Virus record (IMG/VR): IMGVR_UViG_3300003879_000005
Span: 1 to 20,325 of that record
Length of the DNA: 20,325 nucleotides
Source of the DNA: a virus
Reading direction: 5' to 3' (one strand)
Under the pieces are notes generated by a model. It was not told where the DNA came from. It searched no databases and saw only the letters and a program-made list of their open reading frames with translations. Position numbers and translations under genes: made by a program. Below are positions 1-7,526 of this stretch, in pieces (the stretch's first letter is position 1; every line of letters begins with the position of its first letter).

Positions 1-498
1 GTTAGATTTATCATAGTCTAAGTACTGGTCTATAAGTTCTACAATGATCTGCTCGGACATCTCGGATATCATCCTTTCAACAACCTGCATCTCCAAATCT
101 AGCACATTGTCAATCCATCGCTTTTCAGTTAGCGGCGCACCCTCTCGCTTGTGCTTATTTGCAATAGCAAAGGCGATACCGAGCGCGCGTTTTTTATCAA
201 CCCTAAAGCGCAGAACAGCGAATTTTACTAAGCCTTGTATATACTTGGAGCGTCCACCGCGCGGTGGACCGCCGATGGTGTAAGGTATCCTAGACGGAGG
301 AACCCCGTCATTAAGGGCTCGACCATAGGATAGCATTAGAAAGTTTAGCTTAGTCGTTTTCACTTGATCCTTAACGCGAGTTTCTAGGCTACTTAGCAGG
401 CTACCCGTAAGGCGATGCCCCTGCCTAATTAGCTCTTTGGAAAGCAGCGGCGTCAAGTGCCTTGCCACCGCCTGCGCTATGGGTTCAAAATTAAGCAT
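1..498 (-). CDS. HK97 gp10-like neck / tail-completion protein (partial)
   Basis: Open from the ATG at 498 through the left edge with no stop (166 residues visible), so the C-terminus is missing. The protein is mostly helical and basic. Its middle has the pattern SYGRALNDGVPPSRIPY, then GGPPRGGRSKYIQGLV, then a helix ending NKHKREGAPL. That resembles the neck/tail-completion proteins of Bacteroidota siphophages: a YGRxLxxGVxxSRIPY patch, then a helix closed by a K(R)EGxP turn. The start overlaps the end of the upstream gene by 8 bases (AATGCTTAA), which suggests coupled translation. The family call rests on remembered pattern; the existence of the gene is much surer than the name. Confidence 0.6.
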   Translation of the reverse strand, partial: MLNFEPIAQAVARHLTPLLSKELIRQGHRLTGSLLSSLETRVKDQVKTTKLNFLMLSYGRALNDGVPPSRIPYTIGGPPRGGRSKYIQGLVKFAVLRFRVDKKRALGIAFAIANKHKREGAPLTEKRWIDNVLDLEMQVVERMISEMSEQIIVELIDQYLDYDKSN

Positions 499-1027
499 TT
501 GTACGCTCTATATCTTCTTTAGCAATAGTAATACTGCCCAATTGCAGATCGGGCCCGTTACAATCAATAGGAAGTATCAGTGTCGTAGAGACGATCAGTA
601 TCACTGTGTTGTCATTGCCAATGTCGGCGCTTATCTCATAGGTAGGTTCCCCTGCAACGTAGATACCCAACGCTAAATTGGTTAGGTTTAACTCTAGTTG
701 CTTCATGAAATTAGTAGCAATATCCATTAGTTCGGACTGCTTTTCTAGTGCGGTGTTGGCGTTGGGATTACCAAGGGCATCGCGCCCCACTAATTGGTCA
801 AACCATAGCCGAATTGGAGCCCGTAGCTGGTTGCTGTTTTGAGGCATCCCATCTGGCACCTCTAGCATCAAAGAGGGATAGGAGCGCGATATACTGCCGC
901 TCTGGGCAAAGTTATTTTGTCGTGTGACATTCATGTCAGGGCGATAACCATATTGGTACCACTCAATTTGACTATTGGAATGCTGCACCATCAGGTTGAG
1001 GACATTACTAAACTGCACTAAGCTCAT
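491..1027 (-). CDS. Putative tail terminator / tail completion protein
   Basis: A 178-residue protein. It starts in an ATGA overlap with the -1-frame stop of the chaperone extension and runs into the gp10-like gene. It has the general order seen in Bacteroidota phage tail-terminator-like proteins: an N-terminal helix, a SYPSLMLEVPDG strand near residue 50, a helix about residues 90-115 (EKQSELMDIATNFMKQLE), a strand with the EISADIGNDNTV turn, and a final hydrophobic strand ending LPIDC. A terminator would cap the tail tube at the head-tail joint. Position among tail genes agrees. There is no catalytic motif, so the function is inference. Confidence 0.5.
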   Translation of the reverse strand: MSLVQFSNVLNLMVQHSNSQIEWYQYGYRPDMNVTRQNNFAQSGSISRSYPSLMLEVPDGMPQNSNQLRAPIRLWFDQLVGRDALGNPNANTALEKQSELMDIATNFMKQLELNLTNLALGIYVAGEPTYEISADIGNDNTVILIVSTTLILPIDCNGPDLQLGSITIAKEDIERTNA

Positions 1028-1308
1028 GAAACACTACTTTGATTGTTAAGAAATTCAATGCCCGCCTGCTCGTCTAGGTAATTAAGGGCAGCGTACAAAT
1101 CGGCCTCCTCGGCGCATCGCATTGCGTCCTTGCCACTAATTCGTTGATCGAATAGACCTGACTCGGCAATACGGTAGAGTATTCCTGCCCAACCATGGCG
1201 TTCTATGAAGTGGGTAGACTCTTTACTTCGCCTACCGCCATGTACAGGGAATAAATACTCAAATTGGCCTTGGATGTTGCGCTTTGTCTGAGCAAAAAAA
1301 AAGAGCAA
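1024..1308 (-). CDS. Tail assembly chaperone, -1 frame extension (gpGT-like)
   Basis: An open frame with no ATG; its first possible start is a TTG inside the upstream gene. It makes sense as the continuation of the chaperone after a -1 slip on the T run: the reading becomes INCSFFFAQTKRNIQGQFEY and carries on for about 90 residues. The extension has HGWAGILYRIAESGLFDQRI and an acidic helix with DLYAALNYLDEQAG, like the C-terminal part of Bacteroidota phage chaperones. Its stop forms an ATGA overlap with the next start, as elsewhere in this operon, so this frame and not the zero frame appears to feed the downstream gene. The full product would be about 301 residues. A sequencing indel in the run remains possible. 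Confidence 0.65.
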   Translation of the reverse strand: MLFFFAQTKRNIQGQFEYLFPVHGGRRSKESTHFIERHGWAGILYRIAESGLFDQRISGKDAMRCAEEADLYAALNYLDEQAGIEFLNNQSSVS

Positions 1309-1928
1309 TTGATTGCTACATCCATTTTAAGCGATCCAAATGCCTTTGCCCTTGCCATATGCTGAGTCTCAATATAGTCGTACTTCTCGGACCTATCAGG
1401 GCGGCACAGGACAGCCAATACCTCGGGCAGTGCCTCCCAATTGCCACCTTCTAATTGCTTGGCCTTATCGTCAAACATGGATGCGTCTACGTATTCGGAT
1501 AGCGTAGCCCCAACCATGTGCTTCTTAGGCAAATGATACAAAATGTTTTCATGCCAAAACGCACAAAACTTCTCATCAACCTCGCACTTGTCAGGGTCCA
1601 ACGCATCGCACAAGGTCGCATAGGCGGCAATTAGTTCGTTTACGTCCATATGCTCACGTATCGTAGATAGCGGCGCGTCCGACCAATAGGCCAATTCTTG
1701 GGCGTAAAAATCTAGAATAGCGGCACGATCCGTTACGGGCAAACTATCCCAATCCTTTTGTCCAAACTCAAAATCTTCATCTAGCATCTTTTGGTGTAGA
1801 CGCTTGAGGACTTCGGGCTTGTCTTGGGCGTGGGTAGTCAAGCATCGGACATACCTATCCAGTGTGATTTCAGCCCACGACGCAGGTGTTTGGTATTCAA
1901 TGCCGTCTATCGTGAATCTTACCCGCAT
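1203..1928 (-). CDS. Tail assembly chaperone, zero-frame product (gpG-like)
   Basis: A 241-residue protein starting MRVRFTIDGIEYQTPASWAEIT, the N-terminal pattern of phage tail assembly chaperones (a short beta hairpin, then SWxEIT). The C-terminal part has ALPEVLAVLCRPDRSEKYDY, followed by a helix that ends in phenylalanines coded by a run of nine T. These proteins hold the tape measure ready for tail tube assembly. The start overlaps the upstream stop (TAATG). After the T run the zero frame reads 30 further residues of unlike character (LLRQSATSKANLS...) and stops at 1203, leaving a 175-base gap before the next gene. The other frame continues as a family-like sequence, so the zero-frame tail is probably the short product of a frameshift pair. 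Confidence 0.65.
   Translation of the reverse strand: MRVRFTIDGIEYQTPASWAEITLDRYVRCLTTHAQDKPEVLKRLHQKMLDEDFEFGQKDWDSLPVTDRAAILDFYAQELAYWSDAPLSTIREHMDVNELIAAYATLCDALDPDKCEVDEKFCAFWHENILYHLPKKHMVGATLSEYVDASMFDDKAKQLEGGNWEALPEVLAVLCRPDRSEKYDYIETQHMARAKAFGSLKMDVAINCSFFLLRQSATSKANLSIYSLYMAVGEVKSLPTS
1294..1302 (-). promoter_or_regulatory. Candidate -1 frameshift slippery run (T9)
   Basis: Nine A on the given strand, read as T9 in the gene. The zero-frame codons are TCT TTT TTT TTG; a slip of one base back gives TTT GCT CAG. It contains the fully slippery heptamer T TTT TTT. It lies where chaperone G/GT frameshifts are expected, near the end of the first frame. Confidence 0.55.
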
Positions 1929-2791
1929 TACTTGCTCTTTTTTGCATTGCGATCAATACACGCTTCGATTTTTTCTACAACGATTTGCAACTCATCGCTA
2001 ATCGCTTCGGCAGTGAAGCCATTGCCGTGCATCTCCATGATGGTCTTGACAGTTTCGGATTTCATGCGTTTGGGGTTGGCTTTTTCGGGTTGGTCTTGCA
2101 CGGGTACCACCGTATTTGTCTCAGGATCGACCTCTAGGTTTTTTGCCATTTCTTCGGTCACTTCTATGATTTGAGGGGCGGGCTTGTCCTGACTATCTGG
2201 TGTGTTGCTTACATCAAAACCAAGATCGGGCAAGGCAACAAGGGACTGCCCTCCCCAAGTAAATGCTTCTACCAATCGCTCAGCCTGTTCTTTTGAAATA
2301 TCCTTGGGTAAACTTAAAACAATATTATCAATAAGTTGCTGAACTTGGGGACCAATAGGCTCTTTTGATGTAGTTGGCACGTCAAGATTATGGACCTTTG
2401 CTTGAAGCTCTTCAAAAAGCTCTGGCGTCAATTCACTTCGACCTTCGTAGAAGACTAATAAGCGAAATCCCATTTCGGCAAATAAACCTTCTAACTGCTC
2501 AACCTTATTAGGGTCTGTAGATTCTGGCAGGTGCAATGTGATACCCATTCCAGGCCTGACGGCCACTGACATGCTTGACTCGTCAGGAAAGCCCGTAACC
2601 AAGAAAGGCGGCTCATTAAGCACATCCTTACTGTACACACGGCGCAGGACAAGACGAGACTTTTCAATAGTTCGGCGGCAGGCAGCGGCCAATCGAAGCA
2701 AGCCAGGATTAATGTTTTGCGGATTCTTTTGGGCTAGTTCCATGGCTTGGTAAAATGCACTAAGATTGTGCAAAAACTGTTCGTTATTCAT
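1928..2791 (-). CDS. Unknown phage protein with C-terminal HTH-like segment
   Basis: A 287-residue protein if it starts at the ATG one base after the terL stop (MNNEQFLHNL); a longer reading would run 78 bases into terL and is less likely. The N-terminal 60 residues look helical (FYQAMELAQKNPQ, RLAAACRRTIEKSR). The middle has a mixed region with ELTPELFEELQAKV. An acidic proline-rich linker follows around residues 200-240. The last 45 residues (SETVKTIMEMHGNGFTAEAI, then SDELQI) look like a resolvase-type helix-turn-helix. Portal would be expected after terL in most tailed phages; this protein lacks portal features and is too short. I do not recognise the family. It is tightly packed between terL and the chaperone. 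Confidence 0.6.
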   Translation of the reverse strand: MNNEQFLHNLSAFYQAMELAQKNPQNINPGLLRLAAACRRTIEKSRLVLRRVYSKDVLNEPPFLVTGFPDESSMSVAVRPGMGITLHLPESTDPNKVEQLEGLFAEMGFRLLVFYEGRSELTPELFEELQAKVHNLDVPTTSKEPIGPQVQQLIDNIVLSLPKDISKEQAERLVEAFTWGGQSLVALPDLGFDVSNTPDSQDKPAPQIIEVTEEMAKNLEVDPETNTVVPVQDQPEKANPKRMKSETVKTIMEMHGNGFTAEAISDELQIVVEKIEACIDRNAKKSK

Positions 2792-2792
2792 G

Positions 2793-3995
2793 TTATGCAA
2801 TTGAATACATTGAGCTAATATTGGATAAATAGCGGGCGGCGTAGCGGGTGGCATCCCAAAAGTGGTCATGCCCGTCGGCGGGCTTATTGGTCGCCCTGCC
2901 CGTCTCTCGGTGCAATTTCCACTTATAATTGCGCTGTTCTATTTGCGCCCAATCGTTAGCAACAATGTTTAGTTTGTAGTTTTTTAAATTCCGTATTCCT
3001 TTTTCAATGCTGCCTGCCTCTTTTTGGGCAGCCTTCATATTTATTCGATAGGTGTTTCTAAGTTCTCTAATCGCTTGCTTGTCGTTATCGCAAACGATTT
3101 GACGTCGCGAGTCACGGGCACCGCTCGCAACTATACGCTCGGCAATCTCCTCGTAACCCAACTCCCACTCATAAGCATGTAGTTTTATGTATAGCTCATC
3201 GTTATGCAAACACACCTCGGATAGTGCAAACGGATCGGGCGAATATCCCCAATCAATGCCGTAAACCACGGAGGTACACTTTCTGTGGTCGGGCATGTCG
3301 CTATCCGATATCCAATTGACATCAGGGAAGATCACCTCGGAAGTATTGCCCGTTTTACCAAGACCGTACACTTGCCACCACTCTGGATTGCGCCGACCCT
3401 TTGCGATGATCTCCCGCACTTTCTTTTCCGAGTTGAACGGATTGTGTGAGTAGTTGGAATATATCCAATGCGCGTTAGGATCGTTTAAGAAGCGATCATG
3501 TACCCAAAACGCGGTATTGGGGTTAAAATCCACCGTCACCTGCTGGTCGGTCCTAGTTGACAACTCATCAAATATCCGTTCGGGCACACCGTTCACCTCA
3601 TTGACAAACAATCTATCGCGTTTACCCGCCTTTGCACCCTGCCAGTCACGAAAGGATGCAAACTCCATAAAAGAGCCGTTAGGGAAGGTGTGCGTTTTCT
3701 TGGTCTTGTTGTAATCCCCTCCAAACATCCACTTAATGCCCTTGGGCACATTGTCGGTCATATAGCCTATAATGTCCTCAAAGTCTCGTATTGCCCCACG
3801 TGTAAGGTTGGGCACATCTTGCGCCACCACCGTGGTGCGTGTCTTTCTCCGAGTGGCAGCAATCAATATTTCCTTTTGAAGTATTGAGTAAGTCTTCCCG
3901 CTATACGTGCCGCCTTGGTTGACTACTACATCAGCAGTAGATTTCATGTTCGCCACAAATACGGGTGTAGGCTCGAAGACGTCTGTGATGATCAT
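2793..3995 (-). CDS. terL: Terminase large subunit
   Basis: A 400-residue ATP-driven packaging motor and nuclease that threads DNA into the prohead. Visible motifs: Walker A GGTYSGKT at residues 28-35; Walker B RLFVNE at 128-133 with the catalytic glutamate; and an RNase H-like nuclease with acidic residues at D248 (VYGIDWGYSPDP), D303/D305 (VCDNDKQ) and D377 or D381 (GHDHFWDATRY). The order and spacing match PBSX/T4-type large terminases; length is at the short end of that group but both domains are complete. It overlaps terS by an ATGA. The C-terminal stop is one base from the next start. Confidence 0.95.
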   Translation of the reverse strand: MIITDVFEPTPVFVANMKSTADVVVNQGGTYSGKTYSILQKEILIAATRRKTRTTVVAQDVPNLTRGAIRDFEDIIGYMTDNVPKGIKWMFGGDYNKTKKTHTFPNGSFMEFASFRDWQGAKAGKRDRLFVNEVNGVPERIFDELSTRTDQQVTVDFNPNTAFWVHDRFLNDPNAHWIYSNYSHNPFNSEKKVREIIAKGRRNPEWWQVYGLGKTGNTSEVIFPDVNWISDSDMPDHRKCTSVVYGIDWGYSPDPFALSEVCLHNDELYIKLHAYEWELGYEEIAERIVASGARDSRRQIVCDNDKQAIRELRNTYRINMKAAQKEAGSIEKGIRNLKNYKLNIVANDWAQIEQRNYKWKLHRETGRATNKPADGHDHFWDATRYAARYLSNISSMYSIA

Positions 3996-4438
3996 TTTTC
4001 AAGAGGGTCAATAATGTCCTCTTCGCTGCTGGGCAAGTCGGGGGAGTTGCCAAAATTAAACGTCACATCACCCGTATGATGCTGTTCTTGCTTAACCTCT
4101 TTCCTGTCTACGTAGCCTGCATTGTTCTTAAGGCTAAATAGGACGGTCGCTACATTTAGATCGCCTTTCATGGCACCCTTGATCCACAAGTCTTGGATCT
4201 TGCTCTTTGCCTTTTTTATAGCGTTCAAAAACTCCTCTCCGTTCTCATCTACATAACCCTCGTAATTGAGCAATGACGTCCTTGTGTTGAAATCCAACGC
4301 CAAGGCCAAGCCTTCTATAGTAGGAGGGTCTTTATCGGCCTTACACTGAGCAAAGTAAGCATCAATGGCAGATTGCATGTCTGCTACACTGCTCCACTTT
4401 CTGGGTCGTCCGCCCTTATTTTCTTTACCATCTTCCAT
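3992..4438 (-). CDS. terS: Terminase small subunit
   Basis: A 148-residue protein from the ATG at 4438, which places the typical GGRPRKW motif near the N-terminus; the frame is open to a TTG at 4501, but those 21 extra residues look non-conserved. The small subunit binds the packaging site and loads DNA onto TerL. After GGRPRKW come an IDAYFAQCK helix, a PPTIEGLALALDFNTRTSLL helix-turn-helix, a basic helix (IKKAKSKIQDLW) and an AxxVLFSLKNNAGYVDR segment, the usual order in DNA-packaging gp3-type small subunits of Bacteroidota phages. The tail is acidic. Position directly before terL with a 4-base overlap supports the call. Confidence 0.85.
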   Translation of the reverse strand: MEDGKENKGGRPRKWSSVADMQSAIDAYFAQCKADKDPPTIEGLALALDFNTRTSLLNYEGYVDENGEEFLNAIKKAKSKIQDLWIKGAMKGDLNVATVLFSLKNNAGYVDRKEVKQEQHHTGDVTFNFGNSPDLPSSEEDIIDPLEK

Positions 4439-4512
4439 AGTAGTAAAGTTATCATTTTTTGCCGTAATTGCATAATTTTCATTATCTTTACTAGTAAGCA
4501 ATAAAGAGTTTC

Positions 4513-4553
4513 TACCCGCTTAGATAGTCTTACTATCGGGCGGGTATTTTTTT
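4513..4553 (+). terminator. Hairpin plus T7, rightward
   Basis: Outer stem TACCCGC/GCGGGTA, inner stem GATAGT/ACTATC, loop CTT, then seven T on the plus strand. It has the form of a rho-independent terminator reading rightward, yet no plus-strand gene lies upstream; it sits between terS and the plus-strand beta-helix gene. It may stop antisense transcription or act as an attenuator in the leader of the next gene. Confidence 0.6.
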
Positions 4554-4577
4554 ACATCACAATGCAACTCACTCAAA

Positions 4578-5408
4578 ATGACCACAGCATCCACAATCAA
4601 CGACCTGCCACAACCTAATTCATTGGGACAAATCGCCCTAACAGGAGACTGGGAAATAGCAGCCAACATCAACATGCCGCAAGATGTGACGCTGATACTA
4701 CAAGACGCCAACGTGAAGGGCTTTGCCCCAAGCTCTTGCGGCCTTTTCTCAGGCGGCACTAGCACAACCATTGCCGCGAGCCAACCTACTGGACTGCTCC
4801 AACCTTTTATCACCCTTGCAGGGGATTCGCACATTCAAAACCTCACGATCGACGGGGCGAACTCTGACCAAGCAATTATTGACACGAGTCAGCAAACCCT
4901 AGCTAACTCTACGACATGGAAGGGTGTAACGTTTCAGAATGGCGGCCTTCTCATAGCCCAAAACGGCGGCCCTGCTTTTGGGGGCGTGGGCTTTTCTTGC
5001 TCTAGCATTGGCAGATTCCTCGCCTTTGATTGCAAGTTCATCAATACGGGAACGCTCAACTTTCCAAGTAATAGTTTCTTACCCTCAATTGGACCTTTGG
5101 AAATCGGGTCTTTTGACATTGACTCTTGCTACATTGGCTTTTCGATAAGCCAACCCAACCAGTTCTTCATCTCTCATGGGGATAATGCAATCGTGAACAC
5201 TCGCTTTAGAGTAAGTAATTGCACAGGGTCGGTAGATGCTATTGGCGGTGGGCTCTTCTCTATCTACACCAAGGACGCAGGGACAGATAAGTTTCAGATC
5301 ATGGGCAACGACATTCGACTTGTCAATGGATTGGCGTTTAACTCCGATGCGCAGACATTACTTCCTGGCAACCCTGGGCTTTTGTTTGAGGGCAACAACG
5401 TCGCATGA
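4578..5408 (+). CDS. Beta-helix protein, possible tail spike or adhesin
   Basis: A 276-residue protein rich in N, G, S, T and hydrophobic residues. From about residue 60 it shows short repeating strands typical of a right-handed parallel beta-helix (SHIQNLTIDGANSD, TWKGVTFQNGGLLI, RFLAFDCKFINTG, FDIDSCYIGF, NTRFRVSNCTG, FQIMGNDIRLV). No signal peptide is seen. Such folds occur in phage tail spikes and in pectate-lyase-like enzymes; no lyase or hydrolase catalytic set is evident. It starts 25 bases after the hairpin T-tract and ends in an ATGA overlap with the RuvC-like gene, so the two are probably co-translated. A head or tail decoration role is inference. Confidence 0.6.
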   Translation: MTTASTINDLPQPNSLGQIALTGDWEIAANINMPQDVTLILQDANVKGFAPSSCGLFSGGTSTTIAASQPTGLLQPFITLAGDSHIQNLTIDGANSDQAIIDTSQQTLANSTTWKGVTFQNGGLLIAQNGGPAFGGVGFSCSSIGRFLAFDCKFINTGTLNFPSNSFLPSIGPLEIGSFDIDSCYIGFSISQPNQFFISHGDNAIVNTRFRVSNCTGSVDAIGGGLFSIYTKDAGTDKFQIMGNDIRLVNGLAFNSDAQTLLPGNPGLLFEGNNVA

Positions 5409-5908
5409 TCCGCAAAAGAATCACAATAGGTATTGATCCAAGTGTCTCCTCGAACAAATTCGCCTACGCGGTCGTCAATTGGGAAACCAAGACGGCCACC
5501 GTAGGCGTTTTTAGGGACTTTTTCGAGTTCCAGGACCTTGCGGTAGAGTTGGCGGGCAAAGAAGGCGTGAGCGCTGCCGTAGACAACAGCAACGCGCAGA
5601 ATGTGACCTTCAAAAGCAAAGGTAGCAAAGCACAGGTAGCAAAAATATCGCGCAATGTTGGGCGCAACCAAGAAGTATCCGAGCTTTGCCTAGCTTGGTT
5701 TAAAAAGTTGGGCATTCCTCATCGAAGCGTAAGCCCTTCTAGTAGCGGGCAAAAGAAGTCAGATGGCTACATCTTAGGAAGGCTCAGAGCTGAGGGATTG
5801 ACGCTCGTAGAAGGTCGGCTCGCGTGCTACGCCAAGGGGCGGAACAAGGGCAGACTCAGGGAAGATGTTCGGGATGCTTTGGAGTTGGCGCTTGATTGGG
5901 CACTATAG
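5405..5908 (+). CDS. RuvC-like (RNase H fold) nuclease
   Basis: A 167-residue protein with the layout of RuvC-family Holliday junction resolvases. The first strand is RITIGIDPSVSSNKFAYAVV with D11; the second acidic site is in SAAVDNS (D60); the end has GRLREDVRDALELALDWAL, where D154 or D157 would complete the metal site, as in the DDxxDALAxAL ending of RuvC. Length matches RuvC (about 170). Such enzymes resolve branched DNA before or during packaging, which fits its place beside the terminase genes, though on the opposite strand. It could instead be a related RNase H-like protein of unknown substrate. It ends 5 bases from the convergent gene at 5914. Confidence 0.6.
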   Translation: MIRKRITIGIDPSVSSNKFAYAVVNWETKTATVGVFRDFFEFQDLAVELAGKEGVSAAVDNSNAQNVTFKSKGSKAQVAKISRNVGRNQEVSELCLAWFKKLGIPHRSVSPSSSGQKKSDGYILGRLRAEGLTLVEGRLACYAKGRNKGRLREDVRDALELALDWAL

Positions 5909-5913
5909 GAGGT

Positions 5914-6561
5914 TTAATCACGCTTGACAAACTTTTCAGGATTAATAATAATGCGCTCTGGGGCTTCGAGCAAAAAAGGACCGCATTCGTCTTCAAAAAC
6001 TGTAGTCTTGAAGTTTTTGCGAGCAAATGCCTGGATTTTTCTAGCCATTTCTGCCCAGTAAAAGCCCCATCTTTCTTCCAAAATCAAGTCAAATGTGCCA
6101 ACCTTCATACTAAAAGAAAGCGCATTTTTTATTTCTACCACACCTGTTGGACGTTCAGCCCCATCTTTAAAAGCCAACCCAGTAGCGAAATACCCCTCAA
6201 GGATAATCGTCATAAGATTAGGATGATTCCGTGCAATCATAACGGGATTGCCAGCAAGAACTAAAAACTCACTTCTTAGTGCCTTGCACAGCTGCGTTGG
6301 CAAGTGCGGTGGAGCAGGCATCGCAAAGCCGCAGCGCATGAACAAAATAGCCTGCTGAATCAGTAATTCACTAGATATCTCCATAAAACCGTTTAACTCG
6401 CTCCACTGGAACGCCTTATCCACTACTTTACAGGTTATTCGCACACGCAGTTGCTGCTGCCTGTCCTCCAAACACCCTTGAGCCAACTGGAAAGCAATTG
6501 CTCTATTTTGCGCATCAGGCGACATTGCCAGTTCCATGATCTCATCAAACTCTGTGTTCAT
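5914..6561 (-). CDS. Unknown protein with Sxx(N)RxxxxxLxxG N-terminal motif
   Basis: A 215-residue protein, last gene of the long minus-strand arm. The N-terminus FDEIMELAMSPDAQNRAIAF followed by QLAQG resembles the N-termini of the genes at 6904-7236 and 7868-8632 and short N-terminal helical modules I recall from Saprospiria and Cytophagia proteins. The rest has RSEFLVLAGNPVMIARNHPN, GVVEIKNALSFSMKVGTFDL and RWGFYWAEMARKIQAFARKN, with mixed alpha/beta character and no catalytic motif that I can see. It is soluble. Function unknown; the location between recombination genes and structural genes is usual for accessory cargo. Confidence 0.6.
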   Translation of the reverse strand: MNTEFDEIMELAMSPDAQNRAIAFQLAQGCLEDRQQQLRVRITCKVVDKAFQWSELNGFMEISSELLIQQAILFMRCGFAMPAPPHLPTQLCKALRSEFLVLAGNPVMIARNHPNLMTIILEGYFATGLAFKDGAERPTGVVEIKNALSFSMKVGTFDLILEERWGFYWAEMARKIQAFARKNFKTTVFEDECGPFLLEAPERIIINPEKFVKRD

Positions 6562-6607
6562 AATTATTCGATTTAATAGTCCTTGTCCAATGGTTGCATT
6601 GTTCCTT

Positions 6608-6907
6608 TTAACACAATTTGTTGTAATAATTTACAGCATCGGCGGCATTGTCGAATTGGGATTCCCGCAACACTTCATTGTTCAAAACATACACGAAATA
6701 CCCTCCGTTGCAGTCTAGGTCTAGCCACTTGGTTGAGTAGCTATCGCTTAGACAGGAGGTGTGTTTTGCTAGGCAGGATTGACCGCATAAAAGTCTATCG
6801 TAAACAATAGGAAGCTCAAGGGATTTTCCCGAATTGAAAAACATCCAGTGAAGCCCTTGTAATTCCTGCAATAAACGGCTTTCATCTGTAGTTGCTCCTA
6901 AGGTCAT
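6608..6907 (-). CDS. Small hypothetical phage protein, cysteine-containing
   Basis: A 99-residue protein with five cysteines (CGQSC, SCLSD, DLDCNGG and the C-terminal KLC). Its start overlaps the stop of the upstream gene (ATGA), so it belongs to the same operon as 6904-7236. The centre KWLDLDCNGGYFVYVLNNEV looks like two beta strands; the end (AADAVNYYNKLC) is a helix. I do not recognise it. Confidence 0.5.
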   Translation of the reverse strand: MTLGATTDESRLLQELQGLHWMFFNSGKSLELPIVYDRLLCGQSCLAKHTSCLSDSYSTKWLDLDCNGGYFVYVLNNEVLRESQFDNAADAVNYYNKLC

Positions 6908-7236
6908 TCGCGATTTTGTTTTGGTCCATAATAAATAAAGGTCTCGTCTTTATCACACCAAAAAATCTCAATCACTACGCCTTGAGTATAAGCCCTGCCA
7001 CGCCTCATGTCGCCATGAAGCTCAATTACAGATTCTTCAATTTCGCAAAGGATCATTCCGAAATGAAAAAGGGTTACAAAGGAACTGTGCGTGCGAATCC
7101 AATCAATAATAGATTGATCGCTTGGATGGTCGGACCAATACGGGCGAAATCCACGTTCTAGCTCTTTGCCCAACTGCCGTTGCTCGTCATTTTGACTGTT
7201 GAGCAATTGTTGTATCTTGCTTAACTCTCTATGCAT
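6904..7236 (-). CDS. Unknown protein with the shared N-terminal motif
   Basis: A 110-residue protein. Residues 5-29 (LSKIQQLLNSQNDEQRQLGK, then ELERGF) match in pattern the N-termini of the proteins at 5914-6561 and 7868-8632: a helix, an S-[DN] turn, and (N/Q)R-x-(L/I)-x(4)-L-x(2)-G. The rest has WIRTHSSFVTLFHFGMILCE and VVIEIFWCDKDETFIYYGP, which read as beta strands. It is separated by 2 bases from the upstream stop at 7239 and overlaps the next start by ATGA. Function unknown. Confidence 0.55.
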   Translation of the reverse strand: MHRELSKIQQLLNSQNDEQRQLGKELERGFRPYWSDHPSDQSIIDWIRTHSSFVTLFHFGMILCEIEESVIELHGDMRRGRAYTQGVVIEIFWCDKDETFIYYGPKQNRE

Positions 7237-7238
7237 TC

Positions 7239-7526
7239 TTACTCATCAACACCACCCTCGCCTCTCTTGGAAGCGCACTTTTGGGTGGTTTTCTTGTTCA
7301 ATAAAAGTGACGTCACGTATCTGCAATGATCAAAGGCATGGTGTCGCCCTCTAGTCGGGCGCGACCTCCCAAGTCTCATTGATCGGAAACTTTGCAACCG
7401 CACAGAAACCCTATCCCATCGCATCCTGAACACTTTTACAATGCTACTGAGTCGCTGCCTTTCCGTAAAGTTCAGGAACTCATTCTTTAAGTCTGCCGAT
7501 GTTCTTTTACTGTAGTCTTTACTCAT
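7239..7526 (-). CDS. Small basic protein, possible DNA binding
   Basis: A 95-residue basic protein, coupled by ATGA to the ASCH gene before it and 2 bases from the gene after it. FTERQRLSSIVKVFRMRWDR followed by VSVRLQSFRSM has a spacing compatible with a helix-turn-helix (helix, turn around RMRW, recognition helix VSVRLQSFR). The following RSRPTRGRHHAF is strongly basic. No sure family. Composition is arginine-rich compared with its neighbours, so a shifted reading cannot be ruled out, although both boundaries fit the operon. Confidence 0.45.
   Translation of the reverse strand: MSKDYSKRTSADLKNEFLNFTERQRLSSIVKVFRMRWDRVSVRLQSFRSMRLGRSRPTRGRHHAFDHCRYVTSLLLNKKTTQKCASKRGEGGVDE

Noticed and set aside
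5294-5671. Minus-strand open frame of 125 codons
   Set aside because: Antisense to the beta-helix and RuvC-like genes, cysteine and phenylalanine-rich without pattern.
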